Below are positions 16,073 to 25,539 of a stretch of DNA of 64,000 bases, piece by piece. The stretch is from positions 310,001 through 374,000 of the forward strand of contig JAWKUA010000004.1 in assembly GCA_041398785.1 (NCBI GenBank), written 5' to 3'. Both the position numbers and the translations under genes were made by a program. Below the pieces are notes generated by a model. It ran no database searches. It had not been told where the DNA came from and saw nothing but the letters and a program-made list of their open reading frames with translations. The DNA comes from Planctomycetaceae bacterium (GTDB lineage Bacteria > Planctomycetota > Planctomycetia > Planctomycetales > Planctomycetaceae). Positions within the stretch are counted from its first letter, which is position 1. Each line of letters opens with the position of its first letter.

Positions 16073-16561
16073 ATGAGCGAACCGCACCGATACAATCCGT
16101 ACCAGTCACCACGAGATTGCCCGTCAGTCGCCGTGGAAGTCCGGACAGCACGACCAACTGCGCAGATGATCGCTCGTCGGTTCCGCATTCTTGTCGAGTG
16201 CGTGTTTGTGGCGATGACCGTCTGGACGCAACTCATTGTTTCCGTCCTACCGCCTGGGGGAGGATTCAGCACAGAAGAGGTAGTTGCTTTTTATGGTCTC
16301 GCCATGTCGGGGCCGTTCGCCATTGCGATTCTGGTTTGGGAGCTGAAGTCGCCCGAGCGTTACACACGGCCGTTCGATGCGTTGCTGAAGCACGTTCTGG
16401 TCTGGCTCACGCTGGCTCCGTTGGGAATGGGAATCTACTGGCTATACGACTATATCGAAGGCGGTTACCGCGACAGTCTCGGCTGCGGAATCGCCGTGCT
16501 GCTGTTCATGCCTCTGTGGTTTGTGGCAGCGCGCAGGCTCGGCGCTGAAATCAGGTGTTGA
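16073..16561 (+). CDS. Membrane protein with NPYQSP start
   Basis: 162 residues. MSEPHRYNPYQSP at the N-terminus is a short motif seen at the start of many planctomycete small membrane proteins. About four helices follow (FRILVECVFVAMTVWTQLIV, VVAFYGLAMSGPFAIAILVW, VLVWLTLAPLGMGIYWLYDY, LGCGIAVLLFMPLWFVAA). There is no catalytic motif. It is divergent from the large membrane-protein operon, with ~320 bp between the two starts. The function is unknown. Confidence 0.7.
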   Translation: MSEPHRYNPYQSPRDCPSVAVEVRTARPTAQMIARRFRILVECVFVAMTVWTQLIVSVLPPGGGFSTEEVVAFYGLAMSGPFAIAILVWELKSPERYTRPFDALLKHVLVWLTLAPLGMGIYWLYDYIEGGYRDSLGCGIAVLLFMPLWFVAARRLGAEIRC

Positions 16562-16600
16562 AGGTGCTACGATGGCTCACCCACAACGCGATCCTGTTTG

Positions 16601-17281
16601 ATGTCAAACGAGACGTTCACAATGCAGAATCTGGAAGCACTGCTCGAACCCATCCGCCACTCACCGCGGTTGCTGGAAGCTGTCGAATTGCTGAATCGTC
16701 AGGTGCAGAATGAACAGCAACGAAGACAGCGGTTCTACCAGGAAATGACCGAGGAGCAGAAGGTCGAGTTCATCGACGGCGACGTGGTGCTGCATTCGCC
16801 GGCCCGCAATCGCCATCTGGACGCGACCGGGTTTCTTGTGAGGCTGTTGAGCACCTTCGTCGATATCCACAAGCTTGGAACCGTCAGGTCCGAAAAATGC
16901 CTGTGCGTGTTTCCGCGGAACGACTACGAACCGGACATTGTGTTCTTCGGCCCTGAGAAAGCCGCGACGCTGAAACCCGATACGCTGAAGTTTCCCGTCC
17001 CGGATTTCATTGTCGAAGTGTTATCCGATTCGACGGAAGCACGTGCCCGCGGCGTGAAACTGGAAGACTACGCGGCCAACGGAGTGCGGGAATACTGGAT
17101 CATCGATTCCGAACACGGCGCCGTCGAACAGCGGCTTTTGCGAGACGGCGACTACGAACTGTTGATGAAATCGTCGTCCGGTACTTTGAAGAGCCAGGTT
17201 ATTGAAGGGTTCGCGATTCCCGTTGAGGCCGTGTTCGACGAAGCCGCAAATCTGGAAACGCTGAAATCGCTGCTGTCGTGA
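16601..17281 (+). CDS. Uma2-family (DUF820) putative endonuclease
   Basis: 226 residues from the ATG at 16601; a TTG two codons earlier is less likely. The core carries the Uma2 pattern: EQKVEFIDGDVVLHSPARNR (substrate strand and Glu), YEPDIVFFGPE (the catalytic-site PD), FPVPDFIVEVLSDSTEARAR (the EVLS motif with acidic residue) and KLEDYAANGVREYWIID. The fold is that of PD-(D/E)XK nucleases, but biochemical roles are little known and the genes are multicopy in planctomycetes and cyanobacteria. A ~45-residue helical N-terminal extension (LEALLEPIRHSPRLLEAVEL) is longer than in the second Uma2 copy at 21525. Confidence 0.84.
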   Translation: MSNETFTMQNLEALLEPIRHSPRLLEAVELLNRQVQNEQQRRQRFYQEMTEEQKVEFIDGDVVLHSPARNRHLDATGFLVRLLSTFVDIHKLGTVRSEKCLCVFPRNDYEPDIVFFGPEKAATLKPDTLKFPVPDFIVEVLSDSTEARARGVKLEDYAANGVREYWIIDSEHGAVEQRLLRDGDYELLMKSSSGTLKSQVIEGFAIPVEAVFDEAANLETLKSLLS

Positions 17282-17526
17282 GAGCCCCTGTACTCCTGTC
17301 GGTGCTTCGTGCAGGCGAGTGCCGCGCGAATCAGCCAGCGCTATTCGCCTCGTATGACCGTGACCGTTGCCAGGCCGGGCCGAGATATATCACGCAACCC
17401 TGCTGCGTCGGCAGCGAGAATACGACATGGCAAGGCAAGGCGTGCCTTGTGGCTGCCCCAAGTGGTGACAACTTCGCCGCATCGGCTTAGACTGACATCG
17501 CGGGCACGGAAAGGCGAGGAATCCCC

Positions 17527-18027
17527 ATGACCGTCACATCCACCTTCAGCATCGGCAGCACGGATGATTCGGTGGTCGTACGAATCACCGGCCACGGAAC
17601 TCGCGAGCACAGCCCGGGTTTCGTCGAAGAAGTGGCAGCCGCGGTTGCAAACGCTCCGGATCAGACGCTGGTCGTCGACGTCGAGCATTGCGACTATCTG
17701 GACAGTACGTTTCTGGGGTGCCTGGTGACGCTGTTTCGACGGACAGAAATGCGCATGAGCGTCTGTGCCAGCGAACGCAGGAAGGCTCACCTGTTCTCGT
17801 CGGCTCGCATCGACCGACTGATTCCGGTGTGCGATCCGCAGAACGTGACGTTTCCGTCCCAATGGCGCAGCATCTGCGACGATTCCCCCGACGACGACGT
17901 CGAACTTGCCCGGCAGGTGGTGGAGTCTCACCGGAGCCTTGCTGAGATCGGCGGTCCGAATGCTCGCGTGTTCCGGTCAGTGGCCGAACAACTGGAAAGC
18001 GATCTCAAGGCGCGAAACATCGGCTGA
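17527..18027 (+). CDS. STAS-domain protein (anti-sigma factor antagonist-like)
   Basis: 166 residues. Residues ~5-105 match a STAS domain: a beta strand with VVVRITGHGTREHSPGF, then TLVVDVEHCDYLDSTFLGCL, where DSTFLG is the conserved loop that carries the phosphorylatable Ser in SpoIIAA-type proteins. The C-terminal ~50 residues are helical and acidic (SPDDDVELARQVVESHRSLA). Such proteins switch anti-sigma kinases or other partners. No partner kinase or phosphatase gene lies beside it. A GGCGAGGAATCCCC lies just before the ATG, so the start is reasonable. Confidence 0.82.
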   Translation: MTVTSTFSIGSTDDSVVVRITGHGTREHSPGFVEEVAAAVANAPDQTLVVDVEHCDYLDSTFLGCLVTLFRRTEMRMSVCASERRKAHLFSSARIDRLIPVCDPQNVTFPSQWRSICDDSPDDDVELARQVVESHRSLAEIGGPNARVFRSVAEQLESDLKARNIG

Positions 18028-18308
18028 TGCTGCGTTCGATCATTTCCTGTGCCCCGCATCGCCTGTCAGCAAGTCAAGGCTGCTCGGCCGCGAAAATGTT
18101 CAGATCAAAAAAAAGCTGAACGATTGCACGGCTGTGGCGGGACGTCCTTAGGAATGGCGGGTAACATCATGGTGGGACTGCAGTCTCGCAATCACTTCTG
18201 CCGGCAGCGTCGATTCTTCCGACCGCGGCTACTCCTGTCATCGCGTTCTTTCGGGAATTCTCCCGTTTTCAGTGTCCCTTCTCTGCAATTCAAAGGAGAC
18301 CATTGACG

Positions 18309-19280
18309 ATGCAACGACGATTCACGAACCGAGGTTTTACTTTGATCGAATTGCTTGTGGTGATTGCCATCATCGCAATTCTGATCGCACTGCTGCTGCC
18401 GGCCGTTCAACAGGCCCGCGAAGCAGCACGAAGGACGCAATGCAGAAACAATCTGAAACAGATTGGCATTGCAATGCACAACTACCACGACGTTCACAAC
18501 ACGTTTCCCGCCGGAAACATCACCATGGGACCGTGCTGCGGTACGCCGAGCCTGCTGAACTGGGCTATCTCGATCCTGCCGTTTCTGGAACAAACGAATC
18601 TACAGAACCAGTACAACTTTAATCTGCCCAATGAAGACCCCGTCAACCAGATCGTCGTGCGACAGCCGTTGGTGGTTTACAACTGCCCTTCGGATATCAA
18701 CGGCGGTCGTTTGGAGGTGCCCGGTTCCGGTCCCCACGGCGGCCAGCAGTGGGCAATGAGTTCCTACCGCGGGATGGGTGGTGTCGGCTGGTCGGCCGGC
18801 GACAGTTACATTTATCGCCGGCAGTGGGACAGTTCAGACATTCTGCATCCGAACGCGGTCGGTAACCTGCGCGGGATGCTGCACTGGGTTGGCGGCGATC
18901 TGAATTCGAATCCCTCCGGGAAGTATTCCTGCGTGAAGATGCGCGACGTGGTCGATGGCACGTCGAACACGACTTTTGTCGGTGAGTTTCACACGGTGAC
19001 TTCGCCGCGACGAGGCACATTCTGGGGATACACCTATACGTCTTATGTGCTGTCCTGTGCCACGCCGGAAAGTCGCACGCTGGTCGCGGACTACGACAAG
19101 TGCGCATCTCAGGGTGACTCGAATCCCTGCAAGCGCGCCTGGGGATCGCTGCACAGCGGAGGTTCCATCAACTTTCTGCTGACGGACGGTTCTGTGCGGG
19201 GAATCTCGCCGAACATCGACATGGGGATCTGGCTGGCGGCCGCCACAATCCAGGGCGGCGAAGTCATGGGAGAATTCTGA
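18309..19280 (+). CDS. DUF1559 prepilin-like protein
   Basis: 323 residues from the ATG at 18309 (AAGGAG about 10 nt upstream; TTG at 18303 is the alternative). It has a canonical type IV pilin-like N-terminus, GFTLIELLVVIAIIAILIAL, followed by LLPAVQQAREAARRTQCRNN, the DUF1559 signature, and a C-terminal SINFLLTDGSVRGISPNIDM. This protein should be processed by a prepilin peptidase and sit in or across the membrane with a long extracytoplasmic domain; the family's function is not established. It is followed 139 bp later by a small lipoprotein with which DUF1559 genes are commonly paired in planctomycetes. Confidence 0.92.
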   Translation: MQRRFTNRGFTLIELLVVIAIIAILIALLLPAVQQAREAARRTQCRNNLKQIGIAMHNYHDVHNTFPAGNITMGPCCGTPSLLNWAISILPFLEQTNLQNQYNFNLPNEDPVNQIVVRQPLVVYNCPSDINGGRLEVPGSGPHGGQQWAMSSYRGMGGVGWSAGDSYIYRRQWDSSDILHPNAVGNLRGMLHWVGGDLNSNPSGKYSCVKMRDVVDGTSNTTFVGEFHTVTSPRRGTFWGYTYTSYVLSCATPESRTLVADYDKCASQGDSNPCKRAWGSLHSGGSINFLLTDGSVRGISPNIDMGIWLAAATIQGGEVMGEF

Positions 19281-19418
19281 TCTCCTGAATTCTGCCGTCT
19301 GATTCCCTTCTTCGGGCCGCGAGCAGGATTGCAACTCGGCGATCCAGACGTTGTCGAGTTGCGTCCGGCCCGGCGGCCCGCTTCTTGTCTGATTTCGATC
19401 ACTGCAACGGAGTCCGTC

Positions 19419-19859
19419 ATGCGCGCAATGTCCGTATCCAGTCTGGCTTTTGCTCTGGCTGCGTTTTTCGTTATTGGCTGCGGCGAATCCCGCAAGTCTG
19501 CTTCCGTCACCGGCAAGGTCACACTCAACGGCGCGCCAGTGTCGGATGTCGTTGTGCTGTTCCAGCCGGCCGGGGCGGTTGGTTCGAAAGAGACGGACCT
19601 CGGAATGGGGTCGTACGGCAAGACCGACCGAGACGGCAACTTCACGATGTTGTTCTCTGACAACGACAGTGAAGGAGCTATGATCGGCGAACATTCCGTA
19701 ACGATTCAGGAACTGACTCCGGAAGGCCAGGAAGACAACGACGCAGGTGGGATCGGCGAGGAGACATCCAGCCGCATTCCGCAGCAGTGGGGCAACGCCT
19801 CAAAGCGATACAGCGTCAAAGAAGGCGACAACGAAGCGAACTTCGAGTTGAGCCAGTAG
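19419..19859 (+). CDS. Lipoprotein with carboxypeptidase-regulatory-like beta domain
   Basis: 146 residues from the ATG at 19419, chosen because it gives a lipoprotein signal (SSLAFALAAFFVIGCGES, lipobox IGC). The mature part begins SASVTGKVTLNGAPVSDVVV, typical of transthyretin-like or carboxypeptidase-regulatory beta-sandwich repeats, and continues GKTDRDGNFTMLFSD and GEHSVTIQEL. Such small lipoproteins often follow DUF1559 genes in planctomycetes; the functional link is unknown. It is probably co-transcribed with 18309-19280. Confidence 0.8.
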   Translation: MRAMSVSSLAFALAAFFVIGCGESRKSASVTGKVTLNGAPVSDVVVLFQPAGAVGSKETDLGMGSYGKTDRDGNFTMLFSDNDSEGAMIGEHSVTIQELTPEGQEDNDAGGIGEETSSRIPQQWGNASKRYSVKEGDNEANFELSQ

Positions 19860-19995
19860 CAACCCTCGTGACGAGCGGACTGGCGTCCACAGCTTCAGGC
19901 GTTACACCGAATTCTCTTTCATCCGGCGACCGTTCGGCTTGAAACGCCTGTGGCGATTCGGCGTTCTCGGGAGTTGAAGATTTCTGATTGTCGCA

Positions 19996-21393
19996 TCAAC
20001 GTGCTGCCTGCCGACGCTGCTGTCCGAACGCCCAGAACTCAGACGGCGTATGCGCATCATGGAAATGCACGAAAGCCTGTTCGACGATTCGCGGGTGCGA
20101 CGTTGCGACGTCCGATGCTTCACCCACGTCTGTTGCCAGATCGTAGAGTTCGATTCCTTCACGCTGGTCGATCGAACTCACATTGTTCTGCACGGCTTTC
20201 CAGTTACCGAACCGAACGGCTCGCTTGCCGCCCTGCTCGTAAAATTCCCAGTACAGGTAGTCATGCTGAAGCTGGCCGCGGTTGCCGCCCGTCAATTCCT
20301 GCACCAGGCTGATGCCGTCGCAGTCAGCAGGAGCGTCGATCCCGGCCAGATCGCAAAATGTCGGCAGCATGTCCCAGTGTGCGGAAATCAGTTCCGACGT
20401 TGAACCGGGTGCGATGCGCCCCGGCCAGCGGGCAATGAAGGGCGCGCGAATGCCGCCTTCGTAAACGTCGCGCTTGTGGCCACGCAGCGGTCCGTTACTG
20501 TCGAAGAATTCCGGGTCGTGGCCGCCTTCCCTGTGAGGCCCGTTGTCGCTGCTGAGCATCACGATCGTGTTTTCGTCCAGGTCCAGTTCATTCAGCAGCG
20601 CCATCAGCTCACCGACCTGCTCGTCCAGCAGAGTCATCATGCCGGCAAATGCCGCGACCGGATTCTTCATCTCTGTACCGGCATAGCGCCCCACCTTGTC
20701 GGCGAACTGCGGAAACTTTTCCTCAAATGGCGCTGCGTATTCTCGCGGTACGTGCATTGCGGCGTGAGGAATCGTGACGGGCAGAAACAGAAAGAATTTC
20801 TCATTCCGGTTGTCTCGCACAAACTGCAGCGCCTGGTCCATGATCAGCGTCGCGCTGTAGGCGGCGCCACCAAGTTCTATCCGCTGCTTGTTCTTCCACA
20901 GGTGACCGGGGTAGTAGTTGTGGGCTTCGCGTTGGCAGTTGTAGCCGTAGAAGAGGTCAAAATGCTCCGAAGGATCACTCGTCGACGACGGTCCGCCGAG
21001 GCCCCATTTGCCGAAAGCTCCTGTCTTGTATCCAGCCTCCGCCAGCAGTCGGGGCACCGTGACAATATCAGCCGGCATGGGAGCCTGGCCTTCCGGCTTG
21101 ATTTCCCGATTGCCGCGAACATACGAGTGACCGGTGTGAACGCCCGTCATCAGACAGCAGCGCGTCGGCGCACAGACGGTTGAACCGGAATAGTGCTGCG
21201 TAAATCTCATCCCTTCCGCCGCCAGTCGATCGACATTCGGTGTCATGAATTTCGTCTGGCCATAGCACGAAAGGTCACCGTACCCGGCGTCATCCAGCAG
21301 GATGTAAACGATGTTCGGGCCGGAAGTGTCGGCAGCCAGAGCCGGTGCCAGGGAGAACAGAACAATGATGGCAGCGGGGATGTAAAGCTTCAT
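19996..21393 (-). CDS. Secreted formylglycine-dependent sulfatase (arylsulfatase A-like)
   Basis: 465 residues with a signal peptide (MKLYIPAAIIVLFSLAPALA). The metal-binding N-terminus is NIVYILLDDAGYGDLSCYG. The formylglycine motif C74-A-P-T-R78 is intact, followed within ten residues by LMTG. Further sulfatase features are KTGAFGKWGLG (the Lys of the second signature), TIPHAAMHVP, and SSDNGPHREGGH (Asp-Asn metal ligands). It removes sulfate esters, probably from sulfated polysaccharides or similar marine glycans; the exact substrate cannot be read. No anaerobic sulfatase-maturating enzyme or FGE is in the window. Length is typical for the family. Confidence 0.94.
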   Translation of the reverse strand: MKLYIPAAIIVLFSLAPALAADTSGPNIVYILLDDAGYGDLSCYGQTKFMTPNVDRLAAEGMRFTQHYSGSTVCAPTRCCLMTGVHTGHSYVRGNREIKPEGQAPMPADIVTVPRLLAEAGYKTGAFGKWGLGGPSSTSDPSEHFDLFYGYNCQREAHNYYPGHLWKNKQRIELGGAAYSATLIMDQALQFVRDNRNEKFFLFLPVTIPHAAMHVPREYAAPFEEKFPQFADKVGRYAGTEMKNPVAAFAGMMTLLDEQVGELMALLNELDLDENTIVMLSSDNGPHREGGHDPEFFDSNGPLRGHKRDVYEGGIRAPFIARWPGRIAPGSTSELISAHWDMLPTFCDLAGIDAPADCDGISLVQELTGGNRGQLQHDYLYWEFYEQGGKRAVRFGNWKAVQNNVSSIDQREGIELYDLATDVGEASDVATSHPRIVEQAFVHFHDAHTPSEFWAFGQQRRQAAR

Positions 21394-21524
21394 GACGCAG
21401 ATCCGAAACGGAGAATCGGGCGGATTTCGGTTGGCGACAGTTTACCTGGCTGATCTGTCAGCGCAAACCGGCCATTCGCTCAGCAGTGGATTTTGGTAGA
21501 CTGTCAGCAGGAGACCAGAGAATC

Positions 21525-22094
21525 ATGTCCACCGCCCGACAGACACATTACCTGACGCCGGAAGAATACCTTGCCATGGAGCGAGCGTCGGAAATACGAC
21601 ATCAGTATTTTGACGGTGAAGTCTTCGCAATGTCCGGTGCGAGCCGTGCTCACAATCTGATTGTCGGCAATGTCAGCCGTGCGATCGGCAATCAGATCGT
21701 TAACAGACCATGCGAAGTCTACCAAACGGACATGCGAGTTAAGGTCAGTGCGTCCGGACTGTATACATATCCCGACGTGGCGGTGGTCTGTGGCGAGCCG
21801 AAGTTTGAAGACAGTTTCGTTGATACGCTGCTGAGTCCGCTTGTGCTGGTCGAAGTGCTTTCGGCGTCGACGGAGGATTACGACCGCGGACGCAAGTTTG
21901 TGCAATACCGGCAGATCGATTCCCTGCAGGAATACGTCCTGATTGCCCAGGATCGTCAGCATGTGGAACGCTGGTCTCGCAGCGACGGCCCCTGGACACT
22001 CTGGGAGACCGACAGCGTCGACGCAGTGGTGGAACTGACATCGATTGACTGCCGAATCGATGTCTCGGAAATCTATGCCAAAGTGCAGTTCTGA
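21525..22094 (+). CDS. Uma2-family (DUF820) putative endonuclease
   Basis: 189 residues from the ATG at 21525 (MSTARQTHYLTPEEYLAMER); the frame is open from 21486. It carries the Uma2 motifs IRHQYFDGEVFAMSGASRAH, YTYPDVAVVCGEPKF, SPLVLVEVLSASTEDYDRGR and LQEYVLIAQDRQHVERW, i.e. the EVLS/PD nuclease-like core. This is the compact form usual for the family. It is divergent from the sulfatase. Function is unproven in this family. Confidence 0.88.
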   Translation: MSTARQTHYLTPEEYLAMERASEIRHQYFDGEVFAMSGASRAHNLIVGNVSRAIGNQIVNRPCEVYQTDMRVKVSASGLYTYPDVAVVCGEPKFEDSFVDTLLSPLVLVEVLSASTEDYDRGRKFVQYRQIDSLQEYVLIAQDRQHVERWSRSDGPWTLWETDSVDAVVELTSIDCRIDVSEIYAKVQF

Positions 22095-22259
22095 AGCGTG
22101 GCTGGAGTGCGTTTCCCGTCGCGTGATCGACTGTGATTCGGAGCCTGTGTGACTTGCGGGCTACAGGAAGCTTTCCGTCGCACCGAACGACCGCGCGTTC
22201 GCGGCCTTGTCAGAACCGGGACATGATCTTCAGGGATTCCCTTGGCGCTTCCGCCGGAT

Positions 22260-23213
22260 TCAGCGGGCAAGCTCCCAAAAATCTTCCGGCGGCTCACAAC
22301 GGAATTCCAGCCATTCGTTCAGAATGGGATGCAGGAATCCCAGTCTGGCAGCATGCAGCGCGTGACGACACTCCGCGGGTTCCCCATCATCGCATTGCGG
22401 CGTTTTGCGGATGCTGCCGAACGGTCCGTAGTATTCGTCACCGACAACGGGATGACCGATTTCCGCGAGATGGACGCGAATCTGATGATTGCGGCCGGTG
22501 TACAGGACACAATCGGCGACCGAACAATTCTGAAGTCTCTGAACGATTGTCACGCGAGTCCTGGCGGGTCGCGGATGCCTGGCCCCGTGTCTTGCCGACA
22601 TCAGCACGCTGTTACCGCCCGGCCGCTGTCCGATCGGAAGGTCAATGGTGCGTGTTTCGAACGAAGGACTTCCCTCAATGATGGCGACATACGACTTCGA
22701 CAGCTTTCCCTGCTGAAAGTCTATCGACAACAGCCGGTGTGCATGGTGGTCTTTCGTGACCACGATCAGCCCGCTGGTCATGCGGTCCAGGCGATGGACG
22801 ATTCCGGGTCTCAACAGGCCGCGCACGGGAGTCTGAAGATCCAGGTGACTCTGGATGACGCTGGAAAGCGTTCCTTCCTGAAATTCACCGACGGGATGTG
22901 CCACGAGTCCGACGGGCTTGTCCACAACCAGCAGCCAGGGATCTTCGTAAAGCACCGGCAGCGCCGCGTGACCTGGAGGCAGAAGTTTGTCAGGTGGTTC
23001 GACCAGCCGAATTCGCACTCGCTGCCGTCGGAAAACTCGCTGCAGCGGATCGGCCTGCATGTCATCAACGCTGGCCAGCCCGGCCGTGACCATTCGGTGC
23101 AGCCGCCACGATGTGTAATTTCGAAGATGCTTCGCAAGGAATGAATCAATGCGAACGCCCGAAAGGTACGGCTCGACGATGAATTCCGGAGACAGAGGCC
23201 AGTGTGCGGACAT
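22260..23213 (-). CDS. RluD/RluA-family pseudouridine synthase
   Basis: 317 residues. An N-terminal S4 RNA-binding domain (VRIDSFLAKHLRNYTSWRLH) is followed by the RluA catalytic domain: LPVLYEDPWLLVVDKPVGLV, the catalytic motif GIVHRLDRMTSGLIVV with its Asp, and the C-terminal GRNHQIRVHLAEIGHPVVGD. It isomerises specific uridines in rRNA or tRNA; RluD makes pseudouridines in helix 69 of 23S rRNA, but the exact target cannot be assigned. Length fits RluD. It is divergent from the Hsp70 gene. Confidence 0.92.
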   Translation of the reverse strand: MSAHWPLSPEFIVEPYLSGVRIDSFLAKHLRNYTSWRLHRMVTAGLASVDDMQADPLQRVFRRQRVRIRLVEPPDKLLPPGHAALPVLYEDPWLLVVDKPVGLVAHPVGEFQEGTLSSVIQSHLDLQTPVRGLLRPGIVHRLDRMTSGLIVVTKDHHAHRLLSIDFQQGKLSKSYVAIIEGSPSFETRTIDLPIGQRPGGNSVLMSARHGARHPRPARTRVTIVQRLQNCSVADCVLYTGRNHQIRVHLAEIGHPVVGDEYYGPFGSIRKTPQCDDGEPAECRHALHAARLGFLHPILNEWLEFRCEPPEDFWELAR

Positions 23214-23447
23214 GGTGGCTTAGAATAGCACACGTCCGACAGGGCGACGCTTGTCGTGCGACTCATGTTCGGCGGTATCCCGCGCAGCGAGTCGCGTGTC
23301 GGGAACGCTGGTCCCGGGATTTACACGGAAACATTCCGCCGTTTCCCGTAGTTACCTGAAGATGGCGCCGGTAGCATGTGGCGTACTGACGCCGGATCAG
23401 CGGTGTGAGACGACTAATTCGTCTGAAACGTGAGTTGTGGGTGTGTG

Positions 23448-25403
23448 ATGAAGAAGACTCAGGCAATTGGAATTGACCTCGGCACGACATACTCCTCAAT
23501 CGCCTGGCTGAACGAGCACGGACAACCGGTCACAATTCCGAATCAGGAGGGAGAACTGGCAACGCCGTCGGTCGTTTTCTTTGACCAGAATGAGCCGGTG
23601 GTTGGTACAGAGGCCCTGCGAAATGCGATCGCCCGTCCGCAGCAGGTCGTACAGAACGCAAAACGGTTCATGGGCGATGCCGGCAAGTTCTGGAAGATCA
23701 ACGACAACCGCTACAGCCCGGTGCATATCTCCGGAATGATCCTGCGAAAGCTTGTCTCCGCTGCTCAGGAGCGAGTCGGGGAAATCACCGACGCCGTGAT
23801 CACCGTACCGGCGCAGTTCAGTGATGCTCAGCGGCACGCCACGATTCAGGCGGGGCACGCTGCAGGGCTCGATCGCGTCGAAATCATCAATGAGCCCGTC
23901 GCCGCAGCGCTGTGTCATGTACTGGGTTCGGAGGGACTGGCGTTCACGGAACTGGCCATCGACCAGACACTGATGGTCTACGACCTTGGCGGCGGAACCC
24001 TGGACCTGGCGATCGTGAAATATGCCAGCGACCAGGTTCGAGTGCTGGCGTCCGACGGTGACCTGGAACTTGGCGGGCTGGACTGGACTCAGGTACTGGT
24101 GGATGCCGCCGCGGAAAAGTTCCTTCAGGACTTCCGGGAGGATCCTCGCAGAGACCCGGAAAGCCACCAGTTTCTGGCGCTGGAAGCGGAGCAGGCAAAA
24201 CGCAGCCTGAGTGTTCGCCCGCGGGCAGCCATCACCGTGCAGCACGGCGGCAACCGGCGCACTTACCAGATCGAACAGCAGGAATTCGAATCGCTCAGCC
24301 GAAAGCTGGTGCAGCGGTCCGAAGGTATCACAAGACGAATTCTCAGTGACAAGGGCTTCGGCTGGGCTCACATCGATGTTGTTCTGACGACCGGTGGTGC
24401 GTCACGAATGCCCATGGTTCGGAACAGCCTGAAGAAGCTGAGCGGACGGACGCTGAATTCGTCGCTTTCTCCGGACCAGTCCATTGCTCACGGGGCCGCT
24501 TATTACGCGGGAATGCTGCTGTTGAATCAACAGTACACTCGCACCGTCTTCAGTTCGCAGGCTTCGTCCCGGCTGTCGAAACTCAGCCAGCAAAGTGTCA
24601 ACGCACGAGCTCTTGGAATACTGGTCCGTGATACCAGCACCGGGCAGCGGGTGCCACATTATCTGATCCCGCCGAATAGCGCGCTTCCGGCATCAAAATG
24701 TCATGTCTTTGGAACGGTGACAGACCGGCAGACGCGAGTGCATGTCTGGATTGTCGAAAGTGGTGCCGGCCCGGACCGCGAACCCACTGTGCTGGGCGAC
24801 TGTGTCATTTCCGACCTGCCGGCCAACCTGCCGGAAGGAAGCAGGGTCGAAGTGTCAATCAGCTATGATCGCCAGGCGCGAGTCCATGTCGCCGCGCGCG
24901 AGATGCAAAGCGGAATCACGGCGGAAGCGGAGATTATTCGGCTTGAAAACCTGAACGCTCAGCTGCAGGAAACGCCGGATCGTGAAGATGGTGAACTGGA
25001 GTTGATTGAAGCCCCCGAAGTTGCATCCGGGGAAGATTCGCCGCCGTTGCATGAAACACCGGCAATGCCGCCAGCGGACACGGACAATTCGCTGGACGAG
25101 CTTTCTGCATTCCTGCAACCGACGCTGGAACAGGCCGATCAGCCTGTCGCTCTTTGCGACACCTGCGGTGCATTTCTAAATCGCCGAGGGAAATGTTCGG
25201 AATGTGATGCTTCCCGCCCGCCCGCTCAGACGACGCCGAGAAAGAAGCGACGCTCCGGCCGTGAATTGACCAGAGCCGAACGAGCCGCGATCCGTCGCAG
25301 GCGACGCGTCACCGGAACGCAGAAGCCGGACGGAACCAGAACCGAGGAAGCGAAGCAGGCTGAAGACGAGTTCTGGAATCTGCTGGATGACGGCGGAACA
25401 TGA
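23448..25403 (+). CDS. Hsp70/DnaK-like protein with C-terminal zinc ribbon and basic tail
   Basis: 651 residues from the ATG at 23448 (MKKTQAIGIDLGTTYSSIAW, the phosphate-1 loop); the GTG at 23430 is less likely. The ATPase domain has the connect motif RVEIINEPVAAALC, phosphate-2 MVYDLGGGTLDLAIV and the adenosine motif VVLTTGGASRMPMVR. A shortened substrate-binding beta domain follows (~residues 385-500). In place of the usual helical lid there is an acidic linker and a CDTCGAFLNRRGKCSECDA zinc ribbon (CxxC...CxxC, ~565-590), then a tail rich in Arg and Lys (REL TRAERAAIRRRRR region) and an acidic end. It is therefore a divergent Hsp70, not housekeeping DnaK. No DnaJ or GrpE gene is adjacent. 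Confidence 0.88.
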   Translation: MKKTQAIGIDLGTTYSSIAWLNEHGQPVTIPNQEGELATPSVVFFDQNEPVVGTEALRNAIARPQQVVQNAKRFMGDAGKFWKINDNRYSPVHISGMILRKLVSAAQERVGEITDAVITVPAQFSDAQRHATIQAGHAAGLDRVEIINEPVAAALCHVLGSEGLAFTELAIDQTLMVYDLGGGTLDLAIVKYASDQVRVLASDGDLELGGLDWTQVLVDAAAEKFLQDFREDPRRDPESHQFLALEAEQAKRSLSVRPRAAITVQHGGNRRTYQIEQQEFESLSRKLVQRSEGITRRILSDKGFGWAHIDVVLTTGGASRMPMVRNSLKKLSGRTLNSSLSPDQSIAHGAAYYAGMLLLNQQYTRTVFSSQASSRLSKLSQQSVNARALGILVRDTSTGQRVPHYLIPPNSALPASKCHVFGTVTDRQTRVHVWIVESGAGPDREPTVLGDCVISDLPANLPEGSRVEVSISYDRQARVHVAAREMQSGITAEAEIIRLENLNAQLQETPDREDGELELIEAPEVASGEDSPPLHETPAMPPADTDNSLDELSAFLQPTLEQADQPVALCDTCGAFLNRRGKCSECDASRPPAQTTPRKKRRSGRELTRAERAAIRRRRRVTGTQKPDGTRTEEAKQAEDEFWNLLDDGGT

Positions 25404-25539
25404 CGCTTTGGCTCATGTGCCGCCGGATCACCCGTGTCAACGATGACGATCGCCAACAGCGCTGCGGTGCAGCCGTGTCTGTCGGATAGCCAATCGCTCC
25501 GGCGATTCTGCCCGGTAGTCGTTCCTCGCCGTTTCTGTC

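Noticed and set aside
19893..19948. Inverted repeat CAGGCGTT...AACGCCTG as a terminator
   Set aside because: The arms are 8 bp and separated by ~40 nt without a U-tract, too weak to call.
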